Shown piece by piece: positions 31,423 to 42,414 of a DNA stretch of 43,921 nt. Under the pieces are notes generated by a model. That model saw only the letters and a program-made list of their open reading frames with translations. It made no database searches and had not been told where the DNA came from. The position numbers were made by a program, and so were the translations under genes. Numbering within the stretch: position 1 is the stretch's first letter; the number at the start of each line of letters is the position of its first letter. This DNA is from Mesotaenium endlicherianum (taxonomy: Eukaryota > Streptophyta > Zygnematophyceae > Zygnematales > Mesotaeniaceae), in contig WELA01003775.1 of NCBI GenBank assembly GCA_009602735.1, forward strand, positions 656,914 to 700,834, given 5' to 3'.

Positions 31423-31434
31423 GCTCCGATACCA
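31423..31434 (-). promoter_or_regulatory. Primer-binding site of Gypsy-B
   Basis: The complement reads TGGTATCGGAGC, the initiator tRNA-Met site, two bases from the LTR end at 31437. Confidence 0.88.
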
Positions 31435-31436
31435 GA

Positions 31437-31820
31437 TGAAAGGGGCAGAGTGCCCTCGTGGAAACGTACCGACTTGCGAGAAACCAAATTAGTTTCAATT
31501 ATACTTTAGAGTGCAGCTGCATATCAAAAATTACTGAACATTTTAAGTACAAAGAAAGTGCTCAGAAATAAAATAGGTGAGAGGCCTTGTCATCACGTAT
31601 CGATGAGAAATAGGCCTCTTTATAGGTTTCTAAACTTATCTCCTTTCCTCTAGGAGGGAGGGCCGCTTAGCAACAAAATTTGAAAAGTGTTAGTCAAATT
31701 GTCCTCTTAATAATAATTGTGAGTAGGCCAGATCAGCTTGACCTGACGTGTCGGGTCGATTTGACATTCACATACATGCATTGACATTTCTAGAAATTTC
31801 TATCTTAGTTGCGCTAGTCC
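31437..31820 (-). repeat. Gypsy-B 5' LTR, truncated
   Basis: Aligns with the solo LTR 22812-~23230. It begins TGAAAGGGGCAGAGTGCCCT and includes a minus-strand CTATAAAG TATA-like site. Homology ends near 31820; the rest of the ~740-bp LTR is missing. Confidence 0.8.
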
Positions 31821-32984
31821 AAAGGTCCAAACATTTTCACTAGGAGTCCTAAATGATGTGAGAGGCCTATTATGAGGCCTGCCCTGAGTCATAGTCAAGT
31901 TTCAGACAGAGGGGTTGTGCCATGTGTAGGCGCGGGAGCTAGACACATGTTGCGCATGGTGTATCCTATGAGCATGAGGCACAAAGTGACTATCTTGTTG
32001 AAGGCTTAAACTTGGATTCAGATTCTGAAATTTTGTGGGGAGGTAGTCCTATGGGTTCAGATTCAGAAAAAAAATATTAACATTAAGTTCTGACAGTGCC
32101 ACATGGCGGTCTGCTGGACTGCTGTGGGAGCTACATGTGTGAGGCAAGGTGCAATCTGATTTCATGGTCTTAGGCTTCGAATCAGGGGAAACAAAGCATA
32201 CCAGTGAGTTCAAAGGGGTGATACATACTCATGGCACAACTTTCAAGCTAAAATGTCAGAAAAAGTCAGGGGGGTGCCACTTGGCGTCTTGAGAGGTCAC
32301 CATGAGTCATGCACACGAGGAAGAGAGTGCATTACCTCTTGAAAGAGTTTGGCTTAGAGTTGAAGGTAGCTAAGGATACCAGAAGGTTCAAGAACATAGT
32401 GGAGTCAAGTTCATGATGTAATCTGGTCAAAGTTATAAGAGCACCACGAGTAAGCCACATAGTGCGACGAGGAATTGCCACTTGTCCAAGAGGGCGAAGA
32501 ATGATTTGGTGGACTATTGTGCATTGGACCCAGCTTTGGAGTATGTGGACGTGATGGAGTTAGTAGACTGTGTTGTAGAATATTCTAGTGCGAGTGTGTG
32601 TGTGTGAGTGTGCAAGCTTGTCCAACAAGGCAAGGTCCCCTACATGGAAGGAGCCATAGTAGAAGGGTCTCGAGGTACTTTGCTAGAGAGGACACTTAGA
32701 GTTGAAGCATAAACAGGATGCACTAAGAAATAGAGGGAGTCCAGTTTAGTCTAGTCTTATCTAACCTTATTTTATCTTGGACACAACTTTTCGTAACAAA
32801 GTGAGTTCTTTTCCACTCCCCTCTCATGTAGCTCTCTTACTCTCGCAAGAGTGGCACACCACCAGGCCACTCCACCTTGTGTATGCAACTAGGAAAGGTC
32901 CTCGTGCACGCTTCCACTCGCGGGTGAGGGTACACGTGAGTGTGTATGGGCGCACCTCCCGCACCCTTCCCCCTTTTAGAAGGG
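31821..32984. other. Unassigned repeat-like sequence
   Basis: About 1.16 kb without a significant ORF. Position directly upstream of the Gypsy-C protease suggests it may be that element's leader or gag in advanced decay, but no gag motif, primer site or LTR border is visible. A short GTGTGTGTG run lies near 32600. Confidence 0.35.
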
Positions 32985-35224
32985 CATTTGTTTACGGAGG
33001 AGCGTCACATACTTTTGTCCATAAGGACTTACTTAAGCGAATATAGTTACCTATTGTCACCCAAGAGAATATTATTCCTTTAAGATGCCTCAAGTATCTC
33101 GAGAGGAATTATAACCAAGTCTATGGAGGTCCAGTTAGGTTCTTGCACAACAGTTCTAACTGAAACGCTTACATTTGAGGTACTCAACACTGGCTTTCAT
33201 AATCTCGTGCTAGGAAGGTCCTGGTTGAATAGACATAAAGCTGAAGTGTGTTCAAGCAGAGGTACAATTAAAGTGAGAGAGACCGGCGATGGGCAGACCA
33301 ACTTGGCACCCACCAATGTCTCTCCTCTTGTCCTGTAAGGATGGCAAATGAAGGAAAAAGAAAGGCTTCCAGGAGGATGCAAGTTGTTGAATGCAATGGA
33401 GTTTGTCCACAGGTGGAACCAGAAGAAGGACAGAATGTTTTGCCTACTGCTCCAAGAGCTACCTTCTCAACCTAAAAAAGTGGTTGAGAAGAAGGTGAGC
33501 CCTCCGGAGCACCCCACTGTTGCAAAAATTGTTGCTAAGTATGATGATGTTTCTAAGATGCCCCCAAGACATAAGAGGGAGGTAGATCATCAGATTGATC
33601 TGGAGTCAGGGAGTCAGCTTCCTTGGCAACGCACTTATGGCCTATCTTATGTGGAGAATGAAGAGTTAAATTCACAAATTAAGGAACTTGAGGAGAATGT
33701 GTACATATCTCCTAGCAAATCACCTTATGGCGCACCCATCTTATTTGTTACAAAGAAAGATGGCAGTATGCGAATGTGTGTGGATTACAGAGCCTTAAAC
33801 AGAATGACAGTAAAGAATGCTATACTTAGAATTGAGGATTTGCGTGATACACTGTCTGGTGCTAAAGTGCTCAGTAAATATGATCTTAAGAGTAGCTACC
33901 ATCAAATCAAAATTGCTGAGGGAGTTGAACACAAGACTGTTTTTTGCACAAGGTATGGATGTTACGAGTTTAATGTGATGCATTTTAGTCTAACCAATGC
34001 TGTTGTTACCTTTATAGATACTATGGATGACATTTTTAGACCTTATCTGGATAAGTTTGTGCAAGTCTTTTTGAATGACATTCTAATTTTCTTTGAAAAT
34101 GAGTCTGAGCACGCTGAGCATCTCCGGATGATGATGGGCACCGTCAGAATGAATCAGTTATATGCTAAAATGAGCTAACGTTTTTTTTAAGGATCTTTTG
34201 TGATGCTTCTGACTTTGCCATGGGTGCTATTTTGTTGCAGCCTGGCGAGAAAACCACCAAGGATGGTAAGGTAAAGCAGGATTGGCACCCTGTACTATAT
34301 GAGTCGATGAAGTTCAATCCAGCTAAGATTAATCATTTTGTGCATGACAAAGAGCTGCTAGCTATTATTCATGTTCTCATACAGTGGAGAGCATACTTAC
34401 GTGGGACAGCTTTCAAGGTGATTACACATCATCTGGCTCTGACTCATTTCCGGAAGAAGTCTAAGCTGTCGAGGAGGGAGAACCGCTGGAGCCAGATGCT
34501 GAAGTGATTCCAAGTCTAGATTGACTACGAACCACGGAAGTTGAATCCTGCTGATACTCTCTTTTGCAAGACTATCTCAATGGATTGGGTGGTCCCACCA
34601 CCGACAACTACCAAAGGGCATGATTCTATTCTGGTAGTAGTGGATAAGGTGACAAAATGGTATTTTAATCCCCACCACTGTCAAAGTTTCTACTCTCGAA
34701 ACTGCGAGACAGTTCTACAATCATGTAGTATGCCAACATGAGCTACCCTTCAATGTCATCTTAGATAGAGACTCAAAATTCACCTCCAAGTTTTGGAAAG
34801 CATTAATTGAATTCATAATGGAAGTCAAATAGCTACTCAACACAGTCAGCCACTCTCAGACCGATAGGCAGATTGAAAGAACTAATAGACTTCTACAGGA
34901 GGTGCTAAGAGCCTATATTAACCAAAAACAAGAAAATTGGGATGACTTGTTGCCCCAGATTTAGTTCGCTGTCAACAGGGCTGTTCATGCATCAACGAAA
35001 ATGGCACTGTTTGAACTTAGTCTGTGTAGAGTCCCTAAGTCTCCCTTAGATGTCCTAGGAGAGTCATTGACCCACCCTGAGGAGTTTGCTGACACGTTGT
35101 CTGTGGTTCAGCAAAACCTGTACAAAGCACAAGAAATCCAACAAAATATGCAAATCAACACCGTCGAGAACAAACATTTTCTAAGAGTGACTTGGTGAAA
35201 CTGCGTATTCAGCACTTGTACCTT
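32985..35224 (+). pseudogene. Gypsy-C: decayed Ty3/gypsy pol
   Basis: Successive pieces on the plus strand. Protease-like FVYGGASHTFV (the catalytic Asp position appears lost) and LVLGRSWL. RT (33348-34178) has APILFVTKKDGSMRMCVDY and KYDLKSSYHQIKI; the catalytic YLDD is replaced by FLND at 34068-34079, losing a required Asp. The connection domain is deleted, because RNase H (CDASDFAMGAILLQ) starts directly after. Integrase has MDWVVPPPTTTKGHDSILVVVDK, DRDSKFTSKFW and HSQTDRQIERTNR. Stops are TGA 34505-34507, TAG 34517-34519, TAG 34830-34832 and TAG 34962-34964. The integrase ends in DLVKLRIQHLYL, cut by the R1 LTR at 35225. That end resembles the R1 integrase (DLVKLHSQHLYL), so the two families are related. 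Confidence 0.85.
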
Positions 35225-35974
35225 TGAAATGATTTGACTTACCAATGGGCGATTCACAATTAAAAAAGATCTTTCTATCAACGAGTAATCTTTACGGTAT
35301 TTTTTGTTAACTGATTAAAACAGCAAAGGACAACACACTAGCGGTGGACAATACTCGCAAGTCAAACGCAAGTAAACTAGCATCAATAATGCAATCAGTA
35401 AACTCATACATAAGCAAGGCTAGAAGACAATGCGTATCAATGGCTTCTCGCCTTGGATTCAGATCTCTCTCAGTAAGCAGTACAAGAGAGTTGGTCTCGT
35501 TTCCAAATGCCGAACTCAAAACCAATACCTAGCATATGTACATGGAATGAGTTTACTGTTCAACGGCAAGTGCGATGGTGCCGCCTACCCGGGAGCTAAC
35601 CTCGTCGGTAGGACCTCGGCTAACCATATCCACAGCCATCTCCCATCATCCCGAACCGCCATCCACCTCAAGGGTACGTCATCTGGACACTCATCTAGCA
35701 CACCACACTTAGATGCAGAGCTATGCAGTTCGCTGTTGCCGAGTACGGCAGCCAGCTGACTATCAAAGAATGTGTCAGCAAGCTGACCCAAGTCAACAGG
35801 CTGACCCAATGGACTTCAACCTGCTGCTCTCGGCTAAGTCATTTAACTAAGTATTAAGTATCCAGCCGGCTTAATCCAGCAGACTAAATGTTAACTAAAC
35901 TTCAGCAGGCTGGACTTATTCACCTATTATATCCTAATAAATGTTAAATCTATCCAATATACTGATTCTTTCCA
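35225..35974 (-). repeat. R1 LTR (3' LTR)
   Basis: 750 bp, TG...CA. The same sequence family, at roughly 80-90 percent identity by eye, is at 38691-39374 and 41686-42414, always in this orientation. Shared landmarks are AGTCAAA(C/T)GCAAGTAAAC, GCATATGTACATGGAATGAG and CACCACACTT. Confidence 0.9.
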
Positions 35975-35976
35975 AT

Positions 35977-35990
35977 CCCTCCAACTTAAA
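35977..35990 (-). promoter_or_regulatory. Polypurine tract of R1
   Basis: The complement reads TTTAAGTTGGAGGG directly before the LTR start. Near-identical motifs occur at 37986-38000 and 38120-38134. Confidence 0.75.
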
Positions 35991-36084
35991 TTGTTGTCGA
36001 CTCGACAACAATTCCATTATTATTTACAACGAAGTAACACACATGCAACACAACCAAGTGAATCTAAAATAAAACAACAGCAAA

Positions 36085-37762
36085 CTAAGTACCAGGGGCT
36101 CGGTCTTCTGGGGAGCGAGACCTGGAACTGAATCTCCTTCTCATGTCTGATGGTCTCCTAAAACCTGGAGGCTCAGGCCAGGGTGGACCAAGGGGTAAAC
36201 GCAGCAACTGGGCAGCCTGCTCTTGCACTATCTGCAAGTTGGTGGAGACCGCTCTCTCCTATGCAGCTCTCAAACTGAGAAGAACATACACTGCCATACC
36301 GGAGGGGTGCTGCATGACATGGGCTAGGGGTGCATGCCCTCTATGAGAGGGGGATGCTGGCTGCCCTCTAGCTGCCTCCTTGGCAGCCCTTCTGTCTGCT
36401 TTGCTTGACTGAGTCTCACCTTCTAGGGTGGGACTCCTCCTGCTGAAACTCCCCAGCCACTGGAGATCTGGGTCTCTTGGTGGGCTGGTATCCCCAAGCT
36501 GCTGGGCTGGCTGTGCCAGAGACCTTCCAATCTGCTGCAGAGTGGGGGATGTAGCAAGGGTCTGCACCTCAGCAGGGCTAGACTCCTCTCCGACGCCTTT
36601 CTCCTCTTCGTCCTCCTGCTCCTCTGAGACTTCTGGAGTCTCTTTGGTCATCTCCTCTAGCCGTTCCCGGGAAAAAGAGTATCCCACTGACCTCCCCCTT
36701 CTAAGTGGAGGTGGGGGTTGCTGGGTCCTGACCGCATACAGGTCTTTCTCCCCTTGCTTGCTTGCCCATTTGGCATAAGCATGCTTCCCCTTAGAGAAAG
36801 AATCTCTAGCCCTGGTCCTATCCTCCTGTGTCTCCCGACTCATGCAGTCCCTGACTCCATCCAGCCTTGGGTCCCATGTTGCAATGTGAGGTGGCAGCAC
36901 TATCTTCCCTTGCAAATCTGCCAGGAAATTGTCTTCCTCAGCTCTATCATTTTGCTGGTCCTTCATAGTGATGGTCATCCAGCGCCAGTTAGTGGGCTGT
37001 AGAAAGAAAGCAGAATCCGTCCTTTTCAAAGTACAGGGGTACCAGTGACACGAGAAATCCAACTGGCTGGTCTCCCTTGCCAAGAACTCCCAGCTTCTTC
37101 TTTCCACCTCGTTATACATGGCCTTGAACCAGTTGTGGAGAGTGGTATCCTTGAAGCTGTCTATATGCATAGGGATCAACCTGATGACCCTGTCCGTGCC
37201 TTAGGTCCCAGGTATTGGCACCGTTTCAGATTCGCCTATCTGGGCCAATGCTTTGGCCTCCCGAATCGTATACCCCACCATCCTGGCATAGTCATGGTAC
37301 AGCAGAAGCCCTGTGTTGACTTCTATGTACTTGTCAAAACCTTGGGCTGACTTCCCTTCCCGCTGCAGTATGTCCCTCTGTGATTCACTTCGGTTCCTTT
37401 GGGCGTACTTGAAGGCCTCCTCCAAAAGATCAAAGCCCTTGCCCATCACCGTGTAGCGGTAGCTTTTGATTCTCCTCTGTTCCTCCTCAGCCTGCTGCTT
37501 CTTCCTCTCCTCAGCCAATCTTTGTTCCTCTGCCTTCTTGGCTTCCTCTGCAGCTTTTTCTGTCCTGCTCCTCCTTTCTCAGCCTGGCCTGTTCTTCCTC
37601 CTCCTTCCTCTTCTGAGCCTCCCGCTGTATTTGGAGTCGCTCTGATTCTCGAGAAGAGATGGAGGATGATTCAATGTTGCCATGGAACTCCTTATACTCC
37701 GCCTGTGCCCCGTTCGCCCTTCTTTTCCTCTTGAGTTCAGACAATTGAGTCATCCTGCTCAT
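36085..37762 (-). pseudogene. Extra 3' ORF of the R chromovirus, ~560 residues, unknown
   Basis: Lies downstream of pol and upstream of the 3' LTR, where standard Ty3/gypsy elements have no gene. From the ATG at 37762: basic start (MSRMTQLSELKRKRRANG), a long Glu/Lys/Arg coiled coil (EAQKRKEEEEQARLRKEE and following), a globular segment (YRYTVMGKGFDLLEEAFKYA; HDYARMVGYTIREAKALAQI), a Trp-rich segment (CHWYPC, QPTNWRWMTITM), an acidic Ser/Pro-rich region, and a basic tail (FRRPSDMRRRFSSRSRSPED). Lesions are a frameshift near 37560, TAA at 37201-37203 and TAG at 36259-36261. No envelope-like signal peptide or membrane segment is seen. It is not gag: the gag of this family, at R3, differs. A related C-terminal piece lies beside R2 (39375-39557). 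Function unknown; the coiled coil and basic tail suggest a nucleic-acid-binding or assembly role (inference). Confidence 0.65.
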
Positions 37763-38181
37763 TTATACCACAATGGAGTTAGTGTAGTCATGATATCATG
37801 CACAGAATTGAGTACCTTGACAGGTAAGAACGTAGTAATGGGAGTTGGAGCATGCGATACCTGGTGTAAGTAAATCAAAAGTGTGAGTGTGCTTGAGAGA
37901 GATGTGAGTGTGAGCGCAGTTGAGTGTCAAGGATGGATATGCTAGGCAATAGGCAATCGGCTAGTTTCCGAGATGTTTATCCCACTCCCTCCAACTTAAT
38001 GTGTAAGTGGGTTGCCTGTTTCAAATGTCACTGGGCTGCCTGTCACAGCTGTCACGCCCTGCCAACTACTGTCACTTTCTGTCACTATCTGTCACTTTAG
38101 GCCATGTTTGGCCACATTTCCCCTCCAACTTAAATAGAGACAGGACCTCCTGTCACCTTTCCATGTCAACTGAAATGACAG
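37763..38181. other. Spacer between pol and the extra ORF of R1
   Basis: Noncoding. Contains two polypurine-tract-like motifs, AAGTTGGAGGG on the minus strand at 37986-38000 and 38120-38134, and several CTGTCAC words (38030-38100). Confidence 0.5.
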
Positions 38182-38690
38182 TTAGGGAGGTGTTCCAACC
38201 TCTCGAAGGTGAAACCATTTCAACGCCCCTTTGGCTTGGGTCAAATGGTCCTTAAATGTCCAGGTGTCCACAGAGGCATCGCAGCCCTTCCATCTGACCA
38301 TATATTTCATGACACATTTAGATGATCGACGGATAGAGCGAGCTTCTAAAATCTCATCAACCTCATATTTCTCAGGGTCACCTTCCTGGACAGCATGGAC
38401 CAGTCTCGGTTGGACAGGTCATCGACCTGTGAACAGCGTGTCACCTTTGATGTACGATTCCAGAAAGTAGACATTAAAGACTGAGGGACCCTTGTATTCC
38501 GCTGACATGTTCGGTTTATAAGCATTCTGACCGACACGGCGCACCACCAAACATGGACAGACCCAGACCGGACCACGCTTTTTCTTGACCACACCAGGCA
38601 GGTACAGGTGTTGAGAATGCAGTTTGACCAAATCGCCCTTAAAAAATGTCAGCACCCGACGGCGTTGATTAGCAAGTTTTTGTTGAGTTT
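38182..38690 (-). pseudogene. R1 integrase C-terminus with chromodomain
   Basis: From the right: TQQKLANQRRR, FFKGDLVKLHSQHLYLPG, VWVCPCLVVRRVGQNAYK (GPF/Y-like module), then a chromodomain (KYEVDEILEARS, KYMVRWKGCDASVDTWTF) ending at TAA 38182-38184. A TGA at 38419-38421 lies between the two modules where Arg fits. The aromatic residues that hold methyl-lysine are visible (Y, W, and W in DTWTF). Confidence 0.85.
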
Positions 38691-39374
38691 TAAAATGGAT
38701 TGACTTACCAATAAACGATTAACAATTAATGATTATCAGCGAGTAATCTTTATGGTATTTTTTGTTAACTGATTAAACAGCAGAAGACAACACACTAGCA
38801 GGAGACAATACTCGCAAGTCAAATGCAAGTAAACTCAACAGCAGTAATACATTCAGTAAAACTCATACATAAGCAATGCTAGAAGACAATGCGTATCAAT
38901 GGCTTCTCGCCTTGGATTCAGATCTCTCTCAGTAAGCTGTACAAGAGAGTTGGCCTCGTTTCCGAATGCCGAACTTGAGAGTGATACCTAGCATATGTAC
39001 ATGGAATGAGTTTACTGTTCAACGGCCAGTGGTATGGCACCGCCTACCCGGGAGTTAACCACGTTGGTAAGACCTCGGTTAACCAAATCACCGCCATCTC
39101 CCATCATCCCGAATCGACATCCATCTTAAGGATGTCATCTGGCCATTCATCTAGCACACCACACTTAGATGCATATCTAGGCAGCTCGCTGCCACCGACT
39201 ATGGATGTCAGCTGGCTGTCAAAGAATGTGTCAGCAAGCTAACCTAAGTTGACTTCAGCCTGCTGCTCCCGGCTGAGTCATCAAACTGATTATTTAATAA
39301 GTCCAGCAAACTCAATATTAAGTAAAGTTCAGCAGGATTTAAATGAATATTTTATTTACCAACATACTGATTCA
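38691..39374 (-). repeat. R2 LTR
   Basis: 684 bp. Its left end (TAAAATGG, where R1 has TGAAATGA) abuts the R1 integrase, and its right end (ATTCA) abuts a remnant of the extra 3' ORF. No shared flanking duplication is seen, so R2 is not a simple solo LTR. It is more likely the 3' LTR of a second R element, since truncated. Confidence 0.85.
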
Positions 39375-39557
39375 TTACTCATTTCGGTAGGATAGTAAAA
39401 TACATTGGCAACAGGCACATGTCCCTGACTGAAGGGGGTGGCCAACATACCTCTGGCTACTCCGCGTGTTATTCTTCTTGTACCCCTGTCTTCTGGGGAT
39501 TTTTGCCTTTCTCTGCTGCCAAGAACAGTCAGATCAGCATCTTCCTCTGCTTGGGCA
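39375..39557 (-). pseudogene. Remnant of the extra 3' ORF of a second R element
   Basis: The minus-strand peptide contains SRERQKSPEDRGTRR and GHVPVANVFYYPTEM. It aligns with the R1 extra ORF near GHAPLAHVMQHPSGM, and both contain an SPEDR motif. It lies directly upstream (in minus orientation) of the R2 LTR, the same place as in R1, and is cut on the right by the satellite array. Confidence 0.55.
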
Positions 39558-41240
39558 GGTGGGTTGAGGATATTCAAAGAAGTGAACCATTAGAGGGGGA
39601 GTTAGGGGCAAGTTGACGAGATAGGACGCAACTTGCGCTCTCCTAGCTATGGAGGGTTGTAGTTTTATTAATGGATGATTGTTTTGATAGGTGGACATAC
39701 TCCCCATTACTTGTATAAGCACTCACCCCATTTACAAACTTTTGGCAAGGATAGGGAAAAGAGTTGCACATTAGAGGGGGAGTTACAGGCAAGTGGACGA
39801 GACGGTGCGCAAAGGGTTGTCCTACCTACGAGGATTGTAATATGAATGGAAGATGAATGTAATGGATGGGTATATTCCAATACTTCATGGAGTCATTGGC
39901 CCCACTTCTACACCTTTGGCAAGGATAGCTAGGGGCAAGTTGACGAGCAGGTGCGCATCGTGCGCTGTACTAGCTATGGTGGATTGTAATATCATATAGT
40001 GATGGATGTAATGGATAAACATCCTCCCCAACACTTATATACAGTTATGGAATCATTCACCCCATTTACAAGCCTGTGACAAGGATAGGCAAATGAGTGA
40101 ACATTACAATTTTGTCATTGTATATGTAATGGGAGTATGTTCACTCATTAAATAAACATCCATCAAAACTACAATCATCTATAGCTATGAGAGCAGATTT
40201 CACGCACCATTTTGTTGACTTCTCCCTAGGCTACATTGAACTGACTCGTCACTCTTTTGACTACCCTTGCCAAAGGTATGTGCATGTGGTGAGTGTTTGG
40301 ATGTCTTAATGTATAAATGCTGAAGTATTCCCACCATTTACATCCATGATTCATTAAAATGACAACCCTCCATAACTAGGAGAGCGCAAGTCACGCACCA
40401 TGGACGAGTGCTCATTGAACAAGCTAATGGGTGAACATACTCCAGATTACTAATATGAAGACATGGAATCACTCACTCCACTTACGAGACCTCGCGAAGG
40501 ATATTCAAAGAGTGAAAAAAGTCATCCAGTAGAGAGGGAGTTACGAGAAGTCGACAAGACAATGCGCAGTTGGCGCAATTCTAGCAATGGAGGTTTATTG
40601 CTTTAATAGATGATTGTTCTAATGAGTGGACATACTCCTTAATACACATATAAAGACATGAAATTACTTACTCCATCTACAAGCCTTAGGCAAGGGTACT
40701 CTAAAGAGTGGTCTATTAGAGCGGGCAGTTAGGAGCGCGTCAACAAGACGATGGGGACAATAGATGCATGTGTTTATAAGTATTGGGGAGGATGCCCAAC
40801 TATTACGCTCATCATCTATTATTAATACAACCCTCCATAGCTAGGACATCCCAAATTGCGCACCATTTGATCGAATTGCACTGGACTCCGCCTCCAATGA
40901 CTTCATTTGCTGGTTCCAGTATCCTTGCCAAATTTTTGTGGGTGGGGCCAATGGATGCAAGTGCTTATATAAGTATTGGGGTGGATGCCCAACCATTACA
41001 CTCATCATCAATTAATAATAAAATCCTCCATAGCTAGGACAATCCAAATTGCGCACCAGCTGGTCGACTCTAATAGATAACTTGTAGCACACTTTTGAGT
41101 GTCCTTGTCATATAATTGGAGATGGTCCAGTGGTCCATGTCTTTGTTTAAGTTATAAGAAATGTGTACAGCCATGACATTACTAATTCCTCACAAGGCCA
41201 ACCCTCCATAGCTAAGACAGCGCAAGTTGCATCCATCTCT
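39558..41240. repeat. Satellite-like array, ~145-195-bp units, both orientations
   Basis: Units share AGCTATGGAGGGTTG, TTAGAGGGGGAGTTA, GGACATACTCC, AAAGACATGGAATCA and GGCAAGGATA. The AGCTATGG landmark occurs near 39645, 39826, 39970 and 40577 in forward orientation, and near 40175, 40367, 40830, 41025 and 41202 in reverse. Direct neighbours are about 145-195 bp apart. Orientation changes several times, so the array has been inverted and rearranged. No gene is present. Confidence 0.75.
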
Positions 41241-41645
41241 CAACTCGCCCCTTGCATTAGCTCGATTAGTAGCAGCTTCAACATTCCCGATTGCTGCCGC
41301 TTCAACTATGCCCGTTGCGCTTAATTGTCTGCGAATTTGAGGAAGAGGTATGACAGTAGGCACAGCAGGAGGTTGGTTTTGGATATTGGCCCTCTCTACC
41401 CTCTGCTCTTCCACCGCCCTTTCATCTTCCACCGCCCTTTCAGGGGCCCTCCTGTTTACTGCCTTCTCTACCTCTTTGGCTAAACGCTCATCCTCAGCCA
41501 GCTGGGCTGCTACTGCAGCAAGAGCTGCTACCTGCTCAGTAGCTTCTCTAGCTCTTGCATTGTGCAGCGTTTCTAAGTAGGTATGGGGTCCAAAGACGCG
41601 ACTTTTGTCCTGCCCTTCTACAATGATATCATTGTCCTCATCCAC
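41241..41645 (-). pseudogene. Gag N-terminal part of R3
   Basis: Starts at 41645 (MDEDNDIIVEGQDKSRVFGP), 28 bases after the primer site. It is Ala/Glu/Arg-rich and helical (EATEQVAALAAVAAQLAEDE, then AVNRRAPERAVEDERAVEEQ). After PLPQIRRQLSATG it reads on for a few dozen codons and then passes into satellite sequence at about 41240, so capsid and pol are lost. Confidence 0.6.
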
Positions 41646-41672
41646 CTATAACAGACGACTACTGTGATAACT

Positions 41673-41684
41673 GCTCCGATACCA
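41673..41684 (-). promoter_or_regulatory. Primer-binding site of R3
   Basis: The complement reads TGGTATCGGAGC, one base from the LTR end at 41686. This fixes R3 as a 5' LTR and the R family as minus-strand here. Confidence 0.88.
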
Positions 41685-41685
41685 C

Positions 41686-42414
41686 TGAAATGAATCGACT
41701 TACCCATTAGCATAAGAATCAATAAAGATCTTTATATCAGTGAGTAATCTTCATGGTATTTTCTGTTAAACTGATTAAACAGCAAAAGACAAACATATTA
41801 GCGGTGGACAATACTCGTAAGTCAAATGCAAGTAAACGAGCATCAATAATGCAATCATTATACTCATACATAAGCAAGGATAGAAGACAGTGCGTATCAA
41901 TGGCTTCGCGCCTTGAATTCAGATATCTCTTAGTAAGCGGTACAAGAGAGTTGGCCTCGTTTTCGAATGCCGAACTCGAGAGCAATACCTAGCATATGTA
42001 CATGGAATGAGTTTACTGTTCAACGGCAAGTGCAATGGCATCGCCTACCCGGGAGTTAACCACGTTGGTAGCACCTCGGCTAACCAAATCCACAGCCATC
42101 TCCCATCATCCGGAATCGCCATCCACCTTAAGGGTGTCATCTGGCCACTCATCTAGCACACCACACTTTGAATGCATAGCTAAGCAGTTCGCTCCTGCCG
42201 AGTGCGGCAGCCAACTTACTGTCAAAGAATGTGTCAGCAAGCTGACACAAGTCAACAGGCTGACCTAATGGACTTTAGCCTGCTACTCTCGGCTAAGTCA
42301 TTTAAGTAAGCATTAAGTATCCAGCAGACTAAATATTAACCGAAGTTCAGCAAGCTGAACTTATTTAACTATTATATCTAAATGAACATTATATCTATAC
42401 AATTTACTGATACA
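41686..42414 (-). repeat. R3 LTR (5' LTR)
   Basis: 729 bp, TGAAATGAATCG on the left and CTGATACA on the right (TG...CA). It is flanked on the right by satellite and on the left by its own primer site and gag remnant. Confidence 0.9.

Larger units (their letters stand above)
29420..31820 (-). mobile_element. Gypsy-B: truncated Ty3/gypsy element
   Basis: Read on the minus strand: a partial 5' LTR (31820 to 31437), the primer site (31434 to 31423), gag, then RT joined directly to gag, ending shortly after the RT/RNase H junction near 29440. The protease, RNase H, integrase and 3' LTR are missing. The LTR loses similarity to the solo copy at about 31820, so the element is cut at both ends. Confidence 0.85.
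35225..38690 (-). mobile_element. R1 chromovirus: 3' part with an extra ORF, inserted in Gypsy-C
   Basis: Minus-strand order: integrase C-terminus (from 38690), chromodomain, end of pol (TAA at 38182-38184), spacer, a ~560-residue extra ORF (37762-36085), polypurine tract (35990-35977) and 3' LTR (35974-35225). The 5' half is missing: pol is cut at 38690 by the R2 LTR. The left border interrupts the integrase of Gypsy-C. Confidence 0.82.

Noticed and set aside
7624..38421. Nuclear code with TAA and TAG read as Gln, as in some ulvophyte algae
   Set aside because: Many stops sit at likely Gln codons, but TGA also interrupts frames at likely Arg codons. The Harbinger transposase and the host gene end at plausible TAG stops. 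C-to-T decay explains all of these together.
32985..38690. One retrotransposon spanning Gypsy-C and the R1 element
   Set aside because: The two pol regions are on opposite strands and meet at an LTR border (35225); they are two related elements, one inserted in the other.
38691..39374. R2 as a simple solo LTR
   Set aside because: The five bases on each side differ, and a remnant of the family's extra ORF abuts its right end, so it is better read as the 3' LTR of a truncated element.
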